A DNA stretch of 64,000 nt, taken from NCBI RefSeq assembly GCF_037975245.1, contig NC_092582.1, forward strand, positions 1,781,001 to 1,845,000, written 5' to 3'. The stretch is from Apostichopus japonicus. Lineage: Eukaryota; Echinodermata; Holothuroidea; Aspidochirotida; Stichopodidae. The position numbers and the translations under genes were made by a program. Position 1 is the stretch's first letter. Every line of letters begins with the position of its first letter. The notes below the pieces were generated by a model. That model was given only the letters and a program-made list of their open reading frames with translations, did no database searches and was not told where the DNA came from. Below, in pieces: positions 1 to 14,400 of the stretch.

Positions 1-3000
1 ATATTTTGATACCAATAAAAGCAACGTTTTTGAAGTTTGAGCGCCATTTTGCTTTCAGTTTACTGAACCTACGGGATAAACTTTCAATCATAGTTGAAAT
101 TCATTAAACTAAGAACTTTGTAGTTGCAAACCAAATTGAAGTGAAGAGCTGTTAGTTCGCTGGAACTCACTCTTAGGATTGAAATAATTCCACGAAAAAG
201 TGATCATTGTGAACACTCTCAGAGAGTGAACTTCCACTCTTCGGAGTGAAAAGTGAGTTGAAACAACTAAAATACAACTAAGTGAGAGAATGACATTGTG
301 TGGTTGCAATAACCGTTGTACTATATCGGTACTCCCTCTCCCGTCACCCGGGTTAGAATAGTTTCTTTCTTCATAACTGCTGACATTATGCCCAAGTTGA
401 AGCAAGCAGATGTAAAATATTTATTAATAGTGCAATAAACGCCCTATTTCTGGATGGAAATGGTTTCAGGTAAATCTTTGCAGCCCACTTATTATTTCTA
501 TACTACGTCTTATATCGTATGGCTTGTGTGCTAATCAAATTAGTAGAGATAAATAAAATCTTCCCTTTTTGTTCATTTAAAAGGTAAGAGATATATAAAT
601 GTCTGAGGAACACGATTGCGCGTTCAATCATTTTCTACTATAAGCGGTTAAAAGCTCTAGATAAAGTTTATTTATTTGTAATCACTTATCACTTTGCATC
701 GATTCGCATTTCACTTGGGATTTTTCTTCTTCGTTTTTAATTTATCCCTGCAGAATTCAAAACGACTGCAGTTTAACTTCTACTGTCTGCTTTTTTCTGA
801 TTTGGAGGATGATTTAAACTGACCTATAATTCGCTGTTTCAAATGGTCACGTACTATCGCGAGCACTTTTTCGAAATGCGGGGAGGAATATTATTGGAAA
901 AAAAATCCAAGAGTTAAAAGAAAAAAACTAGGAAGGAAGGAAATTGGGAAGAAATCGATAAAAAACAAAGCACGTCGAACTTTTAATGACAGTCCTTGAC
1001 CCTTACTTGAGCCAAAATTCCAGCATTTTATAGACATAGAGTAATGAAGAGTGATAAATAACTGTAGAAAATTTAATAAATAAAAGGGAATCGTGAGAGC
1101 TTCACAACGCAAGATCAAATTAAATATTTTCTTTTTTGTCATTCAAAAGCTTTTTGAAGGCAAAATCTGATATAGGAAAACAGGCACAAGTTAAATGAAT
1201 GGTTCTATATTATATTTGTGAGGGCAGGAACAAAAAGGTTTTACTTGTCAGTAAGTTTTCCAAATTTTCTGCATATTTCTTTGAGTTGTAATATTAATAC
1301 TCTCACTATCAACCCCTCCCCCTCCCCGGATCCCATTACCCCAATCCCCCTACTTGCCAACTTGATTCACTGGACCCTATCATTTACATACATTTTGGGA
1401 TAGTATTAGCATTCTCCGCGGGTGGCAATTCCTTGTTTTCTTTTTTCTTTAAAGAGGCACTACCTTTTCGATAACTTAGATCTTCAGTATCTTCCATTTT
1501 CTTTCTTACCGCTGCCCTCACTCAACAACTTTAAGTGAGTCATTCTCGAGGGTGTTAATTTACAAAGTTATCTTCTCGGTGGCAAGAATTGGACGTTAAT
1601 TTATCTTATCGTTCTTTCATAAAATATGCATGCAAATCCTCGGTGTCAACGCACCGAGCCCCACCCCCCACCCCCTCCCGACACACACCCAACAACAAAG
1701 GAAAATTATGAGGGAGCTACCAAGTTTCAATGTTACTTCATATACTAGACTAGTTTAGACTTGAACAAGTCCTCTTGAATTATTTATAGTAGGCCTATGT
1801 CTTAATCACTCATTACGTAAATTGTTTACATTGATTGGTATTCATTGTATTTGAAAGCCGTGTTAATAACACGACCAATACACAACAAGACAGCCCGTTG
1901 TTGTCACACTAAATCATAAAACATAGAGAAACAGAGAGATTCGACGAATGATTTGCGATATTTCTTCCCTGCAGAAAAAGTACAACGGTGGGATGGTTGG
2001 CCAGCATTTAACCATCAGCCTATACCCACTAAATGACAATAAGAAGTCCATCCAAGGCTTGTGTATGGTTACTCGGTAGGTTAGCTTGCTATATTTGACA
2101 TGATGATTATATCTATAGTCCTATCAATTATTATAATTAATTAATTAATTGCTGTGAAAAGGCAGTTTAAACAATATGACAAACCCTTGTATCATACAGG
2201 CTAATCTTAAAAGGTGCTTGCTCATGTAATAACAGTTGCCGATCATTGTGAACGCATAAACCAACTTCTGTATCCAATATGTGAAATGTTCATTTTCATA
2301 TTTCCATCTCATTTTGTGATGTTTAACGTGAATGGCGACAAAATAATCTGCTTTCACGATATGGTGGTACATTAATTTAGAAAGGTAAAAAAATCGATCT
2401 TGTGTAAGTCATTATTTTTCAATTCTTTTTGGAAATTTATAATTAAGTGCCAGCCAGACTCGACAGTTTAGTCTATTCCTAAGTTATTTTGGTGGCACGT
2501 GCTCTTATATTAATAACATCGGATATGAATAATTATTCTTCATTATTATTATTAATAAAATATTCTAAACATGTATAGTCAGAGGCAATGTTTGCGTCTT
2601 TTCTCGATTAGAAGGAACAGTGATCATCTCGATAATAAAGTCTCCGGCAAAGGGTGTTTTTATGGCTAAAAATAGCAAGAAAGATAGAAAAAAACCGTCA
2701 CGTCCTTTGAATAGCAGTAATCTTCAATTCCTGCCAATTTTGAACATTTCACCCCAAAATATATCAGAGTTGAAGTTGATGTAGTAGTAAGACTTCAACC
2801 AACTGCCAACTTCAAGAGCAACGACAAGATACATCTACAACATTGACAGTTGTTACCGGGAACGTATTATTTACTTCACTGACAGAAAATAAGCAAAATG
2901 AGGCAGAAATCGAAGAAAATTCAGACTAGTCGAAATATATTTAATACACTGCTATATATCGGAACTTTTTTTCCGGGGTACTAATTGTTGAAAAAATTGG

Positions 3001-3087
3001 GTTAATAAAGTAACAAGTGTCTCGTTGAAGCTATGCTGGACTTTGTTTAATACAAACCGCAGATTTCGTTAGTGATTGTAACATTGT
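1..3087. other. No gene seen; AT-rich sequence
   Basis: Short random-looking frames only, with no splice-flanked coding pattern that I can support. It includes purine-rich sequence (890-970), pyrimidine-rich patches (1,310-1,350 and 1,655-1,690) and two adjacent small hairpins at 214-228 and 235-248 (the second is CACTC-TTCG-GAGTG). Confidence 0.6.
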
Positions 3088-3231
3088 ATGAATGATATTT
3101 GTTTCCTTCACAAGTCAATGCAGCAACTAGGCTATGTAGTAACGTACAGTACATCGTATGGAACGCCAGAAGGACAAACCAAATATTATGAACAAGAAAA
3201 ACTTTACCATCATTTACTAATAACAAATGGC

Positions 3232-3970
3232 GATGTACTAATTATATATGATGGTGTTTTAATTACTAACGACGATGTACTACATACACACGAGGAGGTA
3301 CTAAATACACATGAGGATGTACTAAATACACATGACGATGTACTAAATACACATGACGATGTACTAAATACACATGAGGATGTACTTAATACACATGACG
3401 ATGTACTAAATACACATGAGGATGTACTTAATACACATGAGGATGTACTAAATACACATGACGATGTACTAAATACACATGACGATGTACTAAATACACA
3501 TGACGATGTACTAAATACACATGACGATGTACTAAATACACATGACGATGTACTAAATACACATGAGGATGTACTAAATACACATGACGATGTACTAATT
3601 ACACATGAGGATGTACTAAATAAACATGACGATGTATTAAATACACATGACGATGTACTAATTACACATGAGGATGTACTAAATACACATGACGATGTAC
3701 TAAATACACATGACGATGTACTAAATACACATGATGATGTACTAAATACACATGACGATGTACTAATTACACATGAGGAAGTACTAAATACACATGAGGA
3801 TGTACTAAATACACATGACGATGTACTAATTACACAAGACGATGTACTAATTACACAAGACGATGTATTAAATACACAAGACGATGTACACATGACGATG
3901 TACTAAATACACATGACGATGTACCTAATAATGATGTCATTTCATGTGATCATGTACTAAACACACATCT
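3232..3970. repeat. 21-bp minisatellite, open in frame on both strands
   Basis: About 34 tandem units of 21 bases (unit GATGTACTAAATACACATGAC). Most variants are GAC/GAG and AAT/ATT changes. Because 21 is a multiple of three and the unit has no stop in two frames, the array creates a 272-codon frame on the plus strand (3,088-3,906, heptad Val-Leu-Asn-Thr-His-Asp-Asp) and a 227-codon frame on the minus strand (3,210-3,893). The plus frame ends where one unit is only 14 bases long, a 7-base deletion that shifts the frame. I read this as a non-coding minisatellite; a translated low-complexity product is unproven. Confidence 0.9.
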
Positions 3971-5236
3971 GTTATGTAGTAAAACATCATCATCAGCCTT
4001 ATTATAAAATACAAGACGTGCATGTAATTGCATATGATCGCCCTAACTTATCATATACTGCGTTTGACTTACGTATAACTTTCTCTTATGACATTGCAGC
4101 GTTTACAAATTTGAATTTTAACCATTTTTTCAAACACAATTTTAACCTTCCAAGCCTTTACGGAAGCTGTTACAATTGCTACAACGAAATAAGAAAACAT
4201 CAATTTTGTATTTAGAGGTACTTTCATGAATTATTTCACCCATTTACCGCGTTGAAGTTGCTTCAAGCATTTTGACTCGAGACATTCACGAAGTGATCTT
4301 AAACTATCCTACGTGTAAAGCGTTTATCTCTTTGTGATTCTTCTGACTACGACATGATGGTGATGCTGAAGGTATTGCGCAGAGAGAGAGAGAGAGAGAG
4401 TGGGGGAGGGGGGCGCAGAGGGTATTAATATTAAGGCGGTTGGCATAATGACTTCTACATATTTTGGCGGGAAGGGAGGCGTACATATCTTGTACCAATG
4501 CATGAGCATTACTTTTTAAAAGATGCACATACAGCCATAAAATGTAGCAAGACTTCACAGAACCTCTAGCAACGCTGATGCCGCAAGTAAAGATGCAAAT
4601 CCCTCTAACTTTAATCTGATACTATGCAGTGCTGTTGTAGAAGCTATAGTTTCCATTTAATGAAACCTTGCGTGATATCTCAAAGCCAAAGGCATATTTT
4701 CCTGAAACAATTTCATTAAATCCATGACATTTAGAAAAACAGGACCCCTAAGCCAGATAGTTCTTCACTCTGGTTTTATGCTCGCCTTGTAAATACGCAG
4801 ATTTCTTTTTCTCCTTCTCGTTCTGTCGTAGGTGATACCTGTGCGAAATGAATGATATTATAATGCCAGGTGGCAAATGTGGTTTTGTTACATGTCGAGT
4901 CAAATATCATTTTCAGATTAAGTGAATTAAAAAAAAAAACAAGGAACCAAATACTCATCAATGTGTGATAAAATCACTAGGCCGTTGCATTCATGCAAAA
5001 AGTAATTTCGAGATTAATCACCACAATTCCATATTTTCCCCTCCTCTTCTATGAATTCATTTACACTCCAACCATACTATATAGGAACTGTCTTGTCTCT
5101 AGGGTGCAGCTTAGATTCGTTGTTTGTTATAAACCAATGGAATGGTGTAAATATTTTATATTGCTTTTCTGTTATTTAAAATGGGAAAGTTAGTGATATT
5201 TATGTATAATTACCAATAATACATACACACAACAGA
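3971..5236. other. No gene seen; contains a (GA)n run
   Basis: AT-rich sequence with only short frames. A (GA)n stretch at about 4,380-4,400 runs into a G-rich patch. No coding or RNA gene can be supported. Confidence 0.6.
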
Positions 5237-5342
5237 TATACACAATATCGGTTACATATTATGATATATATATATAAATATGTATGTATATATATATATA
5301 TACACAATATCGGTTACATATTATGATATATATATATATATG

Positions 5343-5412
<70 letters not shown>
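5237..5412. repeat. (TA)n array with duplicated 60-base unit
   Basis: A segment containing ACACAATATCGGTTACATAT occurs twice, about 64 bases apart, embedded in (TA)n. The arrangement suggests slippage or unequal exchange that duplicated a unique piece along with its flanking dinucleotides. Confidence 0.85.
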
Positions 5413-5417
<5 letters not shown>

Positions 5418-5589
5418 TTTATAAGCAAAAATGATCCTTGCGAAAATCCTAAATCCCCAATCTCCCAAACGTTGCTTCAAACTTAGACAGCCCACTTGGT
5501 GAATATATTTGGCTCCAGTTGATGAATTCACAGTCTTCTATCAAGGCCTTCTCACACGACTTGACAACAGTTAATTGGTATAGTCATTG

Positions 5590-5843
5590 GTATAAGTAGC
5601 TACAGCCGTACGCCCAAGCCCAAGCCGTGTCTCTAACAGAATAGAATCCCTCTCATTGGGCTCTGCCCTATGCCTCCCCAGGGAGCATCTTATGCAGCCC
5701 GTAACGTTTTCCCGTTAAAATTCAAAAGTGTTGGATATTTAAGTGACTTGCCCAAAGACACAACGTAATGGCCCGGAAAAGATTGGCATCTTTAATTCCT
5801 TAGATCGCAAGTCCGTTGCCTAAACCATATGAGCACAGCGGGT
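5590..5843 (-). mobile_element. tRNA-derived SINE, diverged
   Basis: Read on the minus strand, the head has an A-box-like TGGTTTAGGCAACGG (5,827-5,813) and a worn B-box region (about 5,790-5,781). The body then has a TGTGTCTTTGGGCAAGTCACT-like segment (5,767-5,747) and a CTCCCTGGGGAGGCAT-like segment (near 5,687-5,672). This order resembles widespread invertebrate and fish SINEs whose body carries a GGGCAAGGCACTT motif. No poly(A) tail or target duplication is clear, so the ends are approximate. Confidence 0.55.
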
Positions 5844-5907
5844 CATTGTGATACATTCTAGCTAATTGCTAGACGGGTCATTGTAATATATTCTAGCTAA
5901 TTGCTAG
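5843..5907. repeat. Tandem duplication next to the SINE head
   Basis: Two near-identical copies of about 35 bases (GGGTCATTGTGATACATTCT and the following TAGCTAATTGCTAGAC), differing by only a few bases. The unit also contains a small inverted repeat, CTAGC/GCTAG. Confidence 0.85.
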
Positions 5908-7940
5908 ACGCCTGAGAGGCAATATGGGATAATCTTCTTTGTCCTTCTTTAGAAAAACGTTTGTTTGTTTTTGGACTATTTGTAATTAATCCATCCAGTC
6001 CGAAAAGCAACCATACCTCCAGGATATTTACCTTTACCCTTCCACAAAACATGTATTAATCTCTTTTCCAGTAATAATTGCCCGAGAGGCAAAAACAAAG
6101 TGATCCTGTTAATCAAAATATCAAAACATGTTACAAAATGTAAAACACAAAACAAAATAAAAATCAAACACACATTTCGAATCTTCCGGGTACATGGACT
6201 TAAAAGTAATGAAATCACGTCCACCATTTCAAATCGCGGTCATTCAACTTGTATAACGTATTGATTGATACACGATATCTGATGCTTATTTAAATTCTCC
6301 ACCATTCCCGGCCACAAACAGAGAGTAAAAGAACATTCCATAAGGTAGAGATAGAGAATATGGTTTTGTAACTTTTGATTTTTAATTTTCTAGGCTATTC
6401 GGTGAGGGACTGTATGAAGTGGATTCGTCTCCAGTTAGACAGGTGTTAAGTAACATTAATTTATTGGGCAGAGAAACGAGGTGGCGAGAAATTAACGAGG
6501 CATAGAGGCAACAGCATTATAGACACTTCTGAATTTAAAAAATGGCCGATTGGTAATACTTGGATTACTCTGCTTTTCATTTAGTCAATTATATTAATCT
6601 GAAACTTCAAATAAATGGTTATTTCAATCGATTTGCCCAAAAGAATTAAATAATAATAAGGGGTAATATCCCTTAAGGTAGTATAAAGGCAAAAAACTAC
6701 AACCCCCCCCCCCCCCCGTAAATAATGAAATTAGAAAGTTTGTCACAGATCCTGCAAAAATGTAAATAACAGGCATTGAAGCAGTCGTTTGTCGACGTTA
6801 GATGAACCAATTTGTCACCCAATGAGAGATTTAAGCTATTTTAAGGAAATGAAATTATAAGATCAGTAAAATCAAAACAGGCATTGGCAATCTGATTAGG
6901 AGTGGTGACATACCTTGCTGTCAATTAGTTGTTTTAATATGCAATGGAATATATTATATGTTTTATACCTTTCTCTCAGTGAAGAGCGCCATCTATTTCC
7001 AGTTGTTCTTCTTTAGACCCTCTCAACTTGTCTTCTTCACTCCCCTCCCCTGCCCCCTCCCTTGCCCCCCTCAGTCCCGTGAGTTATTTGTCATGAAGCC
7101 ACGCTGAAACCCTACAGTGGTTACATTCGTTTAATTTATGATTTCCAGTAAAAAACAACATTTAACAGAATTACCACAGACAAATTCCAGTGTATATATT
7201 TTAATATGCGAATAATTTTTACAAGCAATTCCGTTAACTTTACTTGCTGTACCTTTGTTGCATGGCAACATGGAGAACCCAGAAGTACATTACTTCGAAC
7301 ATCGTTTTATAGAAATGATATAATTGGCTCTCTAAATTCCGTTGCTGTATCTTTTATGATAAATCAACTTTCACGACATGCTGAAAACATTCACTTTCTT
7401 TAAGAAGCATGAAAACAGAAGAATATTGCAGGCCCTAAGACGAAAGAAACAGATGTTTTTTTATTATTTGGAAATAAATCTTACATAAAGGGCAATATAT
7501 TCTAGGTAATCTCAGACGTTTTTACGAATATCGAGCTGCTTCCCCCAAAGGGATACGATAATGCGGCGCGAATTGTGACTTTGAAGTATTGGCAGGTGTA
7601 TCGCGCATCAATGACTTAGCCTTCTGCATTCTATGGCTGTTTTTCTAATTAAAACTATGTTTTGATAACGTTTCTAACGCATTGATTTTACAAGCCGTGA
7701 ACATAGATATCAAAGCCATGAAGCGTGGTGTTTAACGTACACGGATGGATGTTATAGCCTTGCCTTCAAGGAGTTTCTGATTTCATAACCGATTTTTATT
7801 ATTATTTTTACTGATTAGTAATTTCAAGTTACGCCGACTGTTTGTCATACTTTTCATTGTATCATCACTTATACACACACTCGCACACACACATACAACA
7901 ATGCATTTATCATAACGATAGCTTAAAAAAATCTAACGGC

Positions 7941-7942
<2 letters not shown>
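5908..7942. other. No gene seen; contains poly-C run
   Basis: AT-rich, with short frames only. A run of about 16 C lies near 6,702, and a pyrimidine tract at 7,015-7,075. Nothing here supports an exon or RNA gene. Confidence 0.6.
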
Positions 7943-10669
<2,727 letters not shown>

Positions 10670-11480
10670 TATTTGTGTAATGTCAAAGATCCGGTATGAG
10701 TTTGATATATGTAGTTAGAGGTCTATATGAAACAATTTTAAAGTCTCCAGTGCAGTGCAAAGAATCTGTATGTGTTCTTGCAATTGTACTTATATCAAAA
10801 CAGTTAACTTTTGTTAAACGTTAAGACCCAGTATGTGTTTCATAGCTACTTTCACCATAATACTGAATATTGTTCTCTGTGATGTAAGTATTCCGAACTT
10901 GTTCTTGGATTTTTACATCAAGGCAATGAAAAGTTGTTAATTAAATGTAAATATTTTTTAAGTGTTTATATATGTACCAACTTCACAACAGTTAAACTCC
11001 GTCGGCAAAATGTAAACACATAATGAATGCTTTTGCGAGGTTACGTATATCAAAATAACTAACAGTTTTCTGTGTAAGGTAACGGCAATTCGTATGTGTT
11101 CATTACTATAAAACTATACAACAAAACAACGGACAATTTCCTGTTTAATGTAAACAATCCGTATGTGTTCATAGCCACGGTCTTCAAAACAATAAACAGT
11201 TTTATTTCTTTGTTTTTGTAATTTGAAGATTGATATGTTCCTTCATGGTTATACTTATATACAAAACAATGGGCATCATTCTTTTACTTAATGTAACGAC
11301 CCAGTATGAGTTTTCATGTACTTTCACACAAACAATGAATCATCTTCTGTTTAATGATCTCTCCTGACGTGTGATTGGCTACTTGCATCAAGACAATAGA
11401 AACTCTTTTAAGTTATTGATAAGATACATGTACACATTAACTGCAGGTACTAAACATAACAGTGAATAATCTTACGTAAA
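10670..11480. repeat. Old, strongly diverged tandem array, period about 65-75 bases
   Basis: A phrase like CCGTATGTGTTCATAGCTACTT recurs at about 10,692, 10,767, 10,831, 11,089, 11,156, 11,229 and 11,302. In between come TCAAAACAATG-like and TTTAATGTAAAC-like phrases in the same order. The copies differ by many substitutions, so the array is easy to miss. Roughly eleven units are inferred from the spacing. Confidence 0.65.
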
Positions 11481-14400
11481 ATCGTTCAAGGGAACAGTCT
11501 TCAATATGCACTGTAAATTATCTGTATTTGATTCATACCTATATATATATATATATATAGGTTATATATAGGTATATATATATATATATCTTATACATCA
11601 AACCCATTGACAGCCTTGTTAAAACCGTACCGCCAGATTAAACTCACTTTAAATAACTTGACCTGTAAGTAACCATAACAACCTCCGACCCTACTCTTAT
11701 ATGTAAAGTAGACTAGGTTCATCTGACATAGAAATGTTTCCTGATAACACCGATGATCTCTAAATAAGAAAAAATTGCCTCTGAGAAGTCTTGGATTCAA
11801 TCCTTTCCTTTTAAAAAAATGGAAGAATCAAAGGCCTCTCTTACGATCACGTACATGTGAAATAGTCTACTTGTATTCATTTGTTCATTTGCAATTCAAG
11901 TCACGTTGCACAAAGGTGGCCGGAAGAAGATATTGTATCCCTGAAAATAGTGCATTTACCCTTAACTATTCCATAGAAAATTTCTTTTCAGTCTTCAAGA
12001 CTTCATTTTATTTGATATTTCTGCAGTATTTTCTGTTTTTCAGTAGTTGTTTTTTTGCGTGATTCAGTTGGAATTCTTCAAGGCTACCCTTATTTCATAG
12101 TGCCTGGTATTTGGTTCTTTTTTTCTCGATGAGAGGGCTAACAGAATCAATAGTCGCATTATTTCAAGCTTTTTTAATGTGATTTAAGGACGCATAGCAT
12201 ATAGTTTATTCGATTGCCTTGACTTGCAATGGAAAGTAATTTCGTTACGTTGTTTTTTAAAAATTTATTCAACTTCACCTTAACCTCGAGAAAGTTAGAA
12301 TGTTTGTATCAAATCTCAAGGTAGCCTGGAATCATTAAAATTTCGCTGAAAGCATTTAAATATGATTTACGTTGTAAATAGAACTCATTGGTGTTGTAAA
12401 TTTTGTAACATTTCTCATATGAATTTATGAACCTGACTCATTCAAGCTTTTCGCGTCAAATCATCTCGATGTACCTCATAATTTGAACACATTTTCAGAC
12501 ATGCGTGGTCTGTTGTTGTGTTGTATAACTAGATTTTAAGGTATGCATCCTTCAAAAAATCTAATTTCTAAATTTTGATCACCTGACTTTTGTCAATCAT
12601 GTGCTGAATCTTGACTGATACGAAAGTGAAAGAATGAGATGAAAAACCTGCAGGAAGATATTTTTCCTAAATAAGATTCTATTTATATAGGCCAAAATAC
12701 AAAAAGACGGCACAGAGACAATTTGTATGCAAGGGCATTATATTATCTTGCCCTTCTGATGAAAGGGCTCAGCCTACCCCCCCCCCCCCCGTAGCCCCTA
12801 TAAAGTTCTTGCGCGCAATTCTCATATGATAGCAGGGCTTACTTTTATTTGTGACTAAAGTACTATACTTATAAATCGCCACGAAATAGGCATATCCTAT
12901 ACCAAATTGACATGCAGTTCTGTGCAAAGGTTTAATATTTATTATTTTATTAATTAGCAAAACGATATAGCCGTGGATGGATATTCACGTGTACCATCAC
13001 CGTAACATAATATAAAGTGCGTACACACTAAATTTCTATAAGTGGAAACTGGCGCACGCAAAGAGTTTTCGTGATGATGGCTCATGGATGAGATTTATTG
13101 AAGTACCCCCTTCCCCTCCCCCCTCCTCCCATCCCCCTCCCAAAAAAAGTAATGATAATAAATTATAAAAAAAAGAGGTTTTTACTTTGATCAAGGAGAG
13201 TTCTTTTCATTTCTTTAACGCGGTCACTATTAAGACAAAATAAGTACTCATGTACAAACTCAAACTCATGTAACTATCATGTTTAGTTTGTATTACAGAA
13301 ATCTGCATGATGAACAACTCCGTTTTGCTCCATTATAGGAAGACATCTTGGGGTTCAAAGGTCATGTTAGAAAACTGTCATTTGTCAATGCAGTGTGACG
13401 TCATAGTATCACTTGGAGGTTTAAACTATTACGCTCCCGCTATTTTCTTGTTGGCATTTTTCAACGTGTGTGTAAACAATTTCGATTCTGAAACCAGTGC
13501 GGAAAATAAACATTGCAATAAATAAAAATAGAGTTAAGAATTCAATCATATGTAGCTCGGTCATATTTACACTTGCTCAAGTATACCCAGTTTTTGGTGT
13601 GAAAGAAAATTAAAATTGTCATGATCTCCGACAAGGAAAAAGATTTTCCATAGCTGTTTGAATAAGTTATTGGTAGAGCACGGACAATGGGAGGGCTTAC
13701 CCTCTTCAAGTCCTTCTTGTTAGCTTTAATTTGCATAAATAATTTGCATAACTAATTTATGTCAGAAAATGAATAGAATGTCATGACTTGTAAAATATTT
13801 ACAATGCTTCGATATGAAAACCTCCTTAAACTTATAAAAATAAAGAGTTTGTCGTATCAACCATAAGGCATCAAGGATTGACGTCACTGAACGGGTTGAA
13901 GAGGAGCGCAATAAAATGGACGAGTGTGCGTGTGTGTGTGTTTGTGTAAGCGGTGGTGGGGGGGGGTGGGGGCAGAATCTTCATGGAGTGGGTAAAACAG
14001 TAAAATTAAAGTCTAAAAGATTAATGGTATGATGGTAACAACCGGACGAGACTTAACTACACCCTGGTCAATGCCTCTCCATAAAGACTTGATTTGTGGA
14101 AAGTTCTAATCTTTACAATACATTTCAGTCCTCGAGGATTGCTGACATTTACGAAGCAATGCTAATTCTAGTCATTTCTCTTCCCGTATTGATCCTCTCC
14201 TCCACAGAGCCAAGTGGGTTGTCTCATTTCATGACATTTCGTTCGCGACTCGAGACAAACGGTTGTCAAATGGCACAATGAATTATATCAGGAACTTTAC
14301 AAATGGATTGCTTTATTAAAAGCAGTCTACGTTTTATTGTTATGAACTCAAAAGGAAAATTCCCAAGACATCACCAATTGGAAGAGAACTTAACAAAGGA

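Noticed and set aside
3210-3893. Minus-strand 227-codon Cys/Ser-rich frame (Phe-Ser-Thr-Ser-Ser-Cys-Val repeats)
   Set aside because: A shadow of the 21-bp minisatellite; open only because the unit length is a multiple of three.
3232-3970. Array of short repeats as a possible CRISPR
   Set aside because: Units are directly abutting with no unique spacers, and the surroundings are eukaryotic.
12748-12771. CTGATGA inside GCCCTTCTGATGAAAGGGC as a hammerhead core
   Set aside because: No GAAAC strand or cleavage triplet follows; it is a small inverted repeat only.
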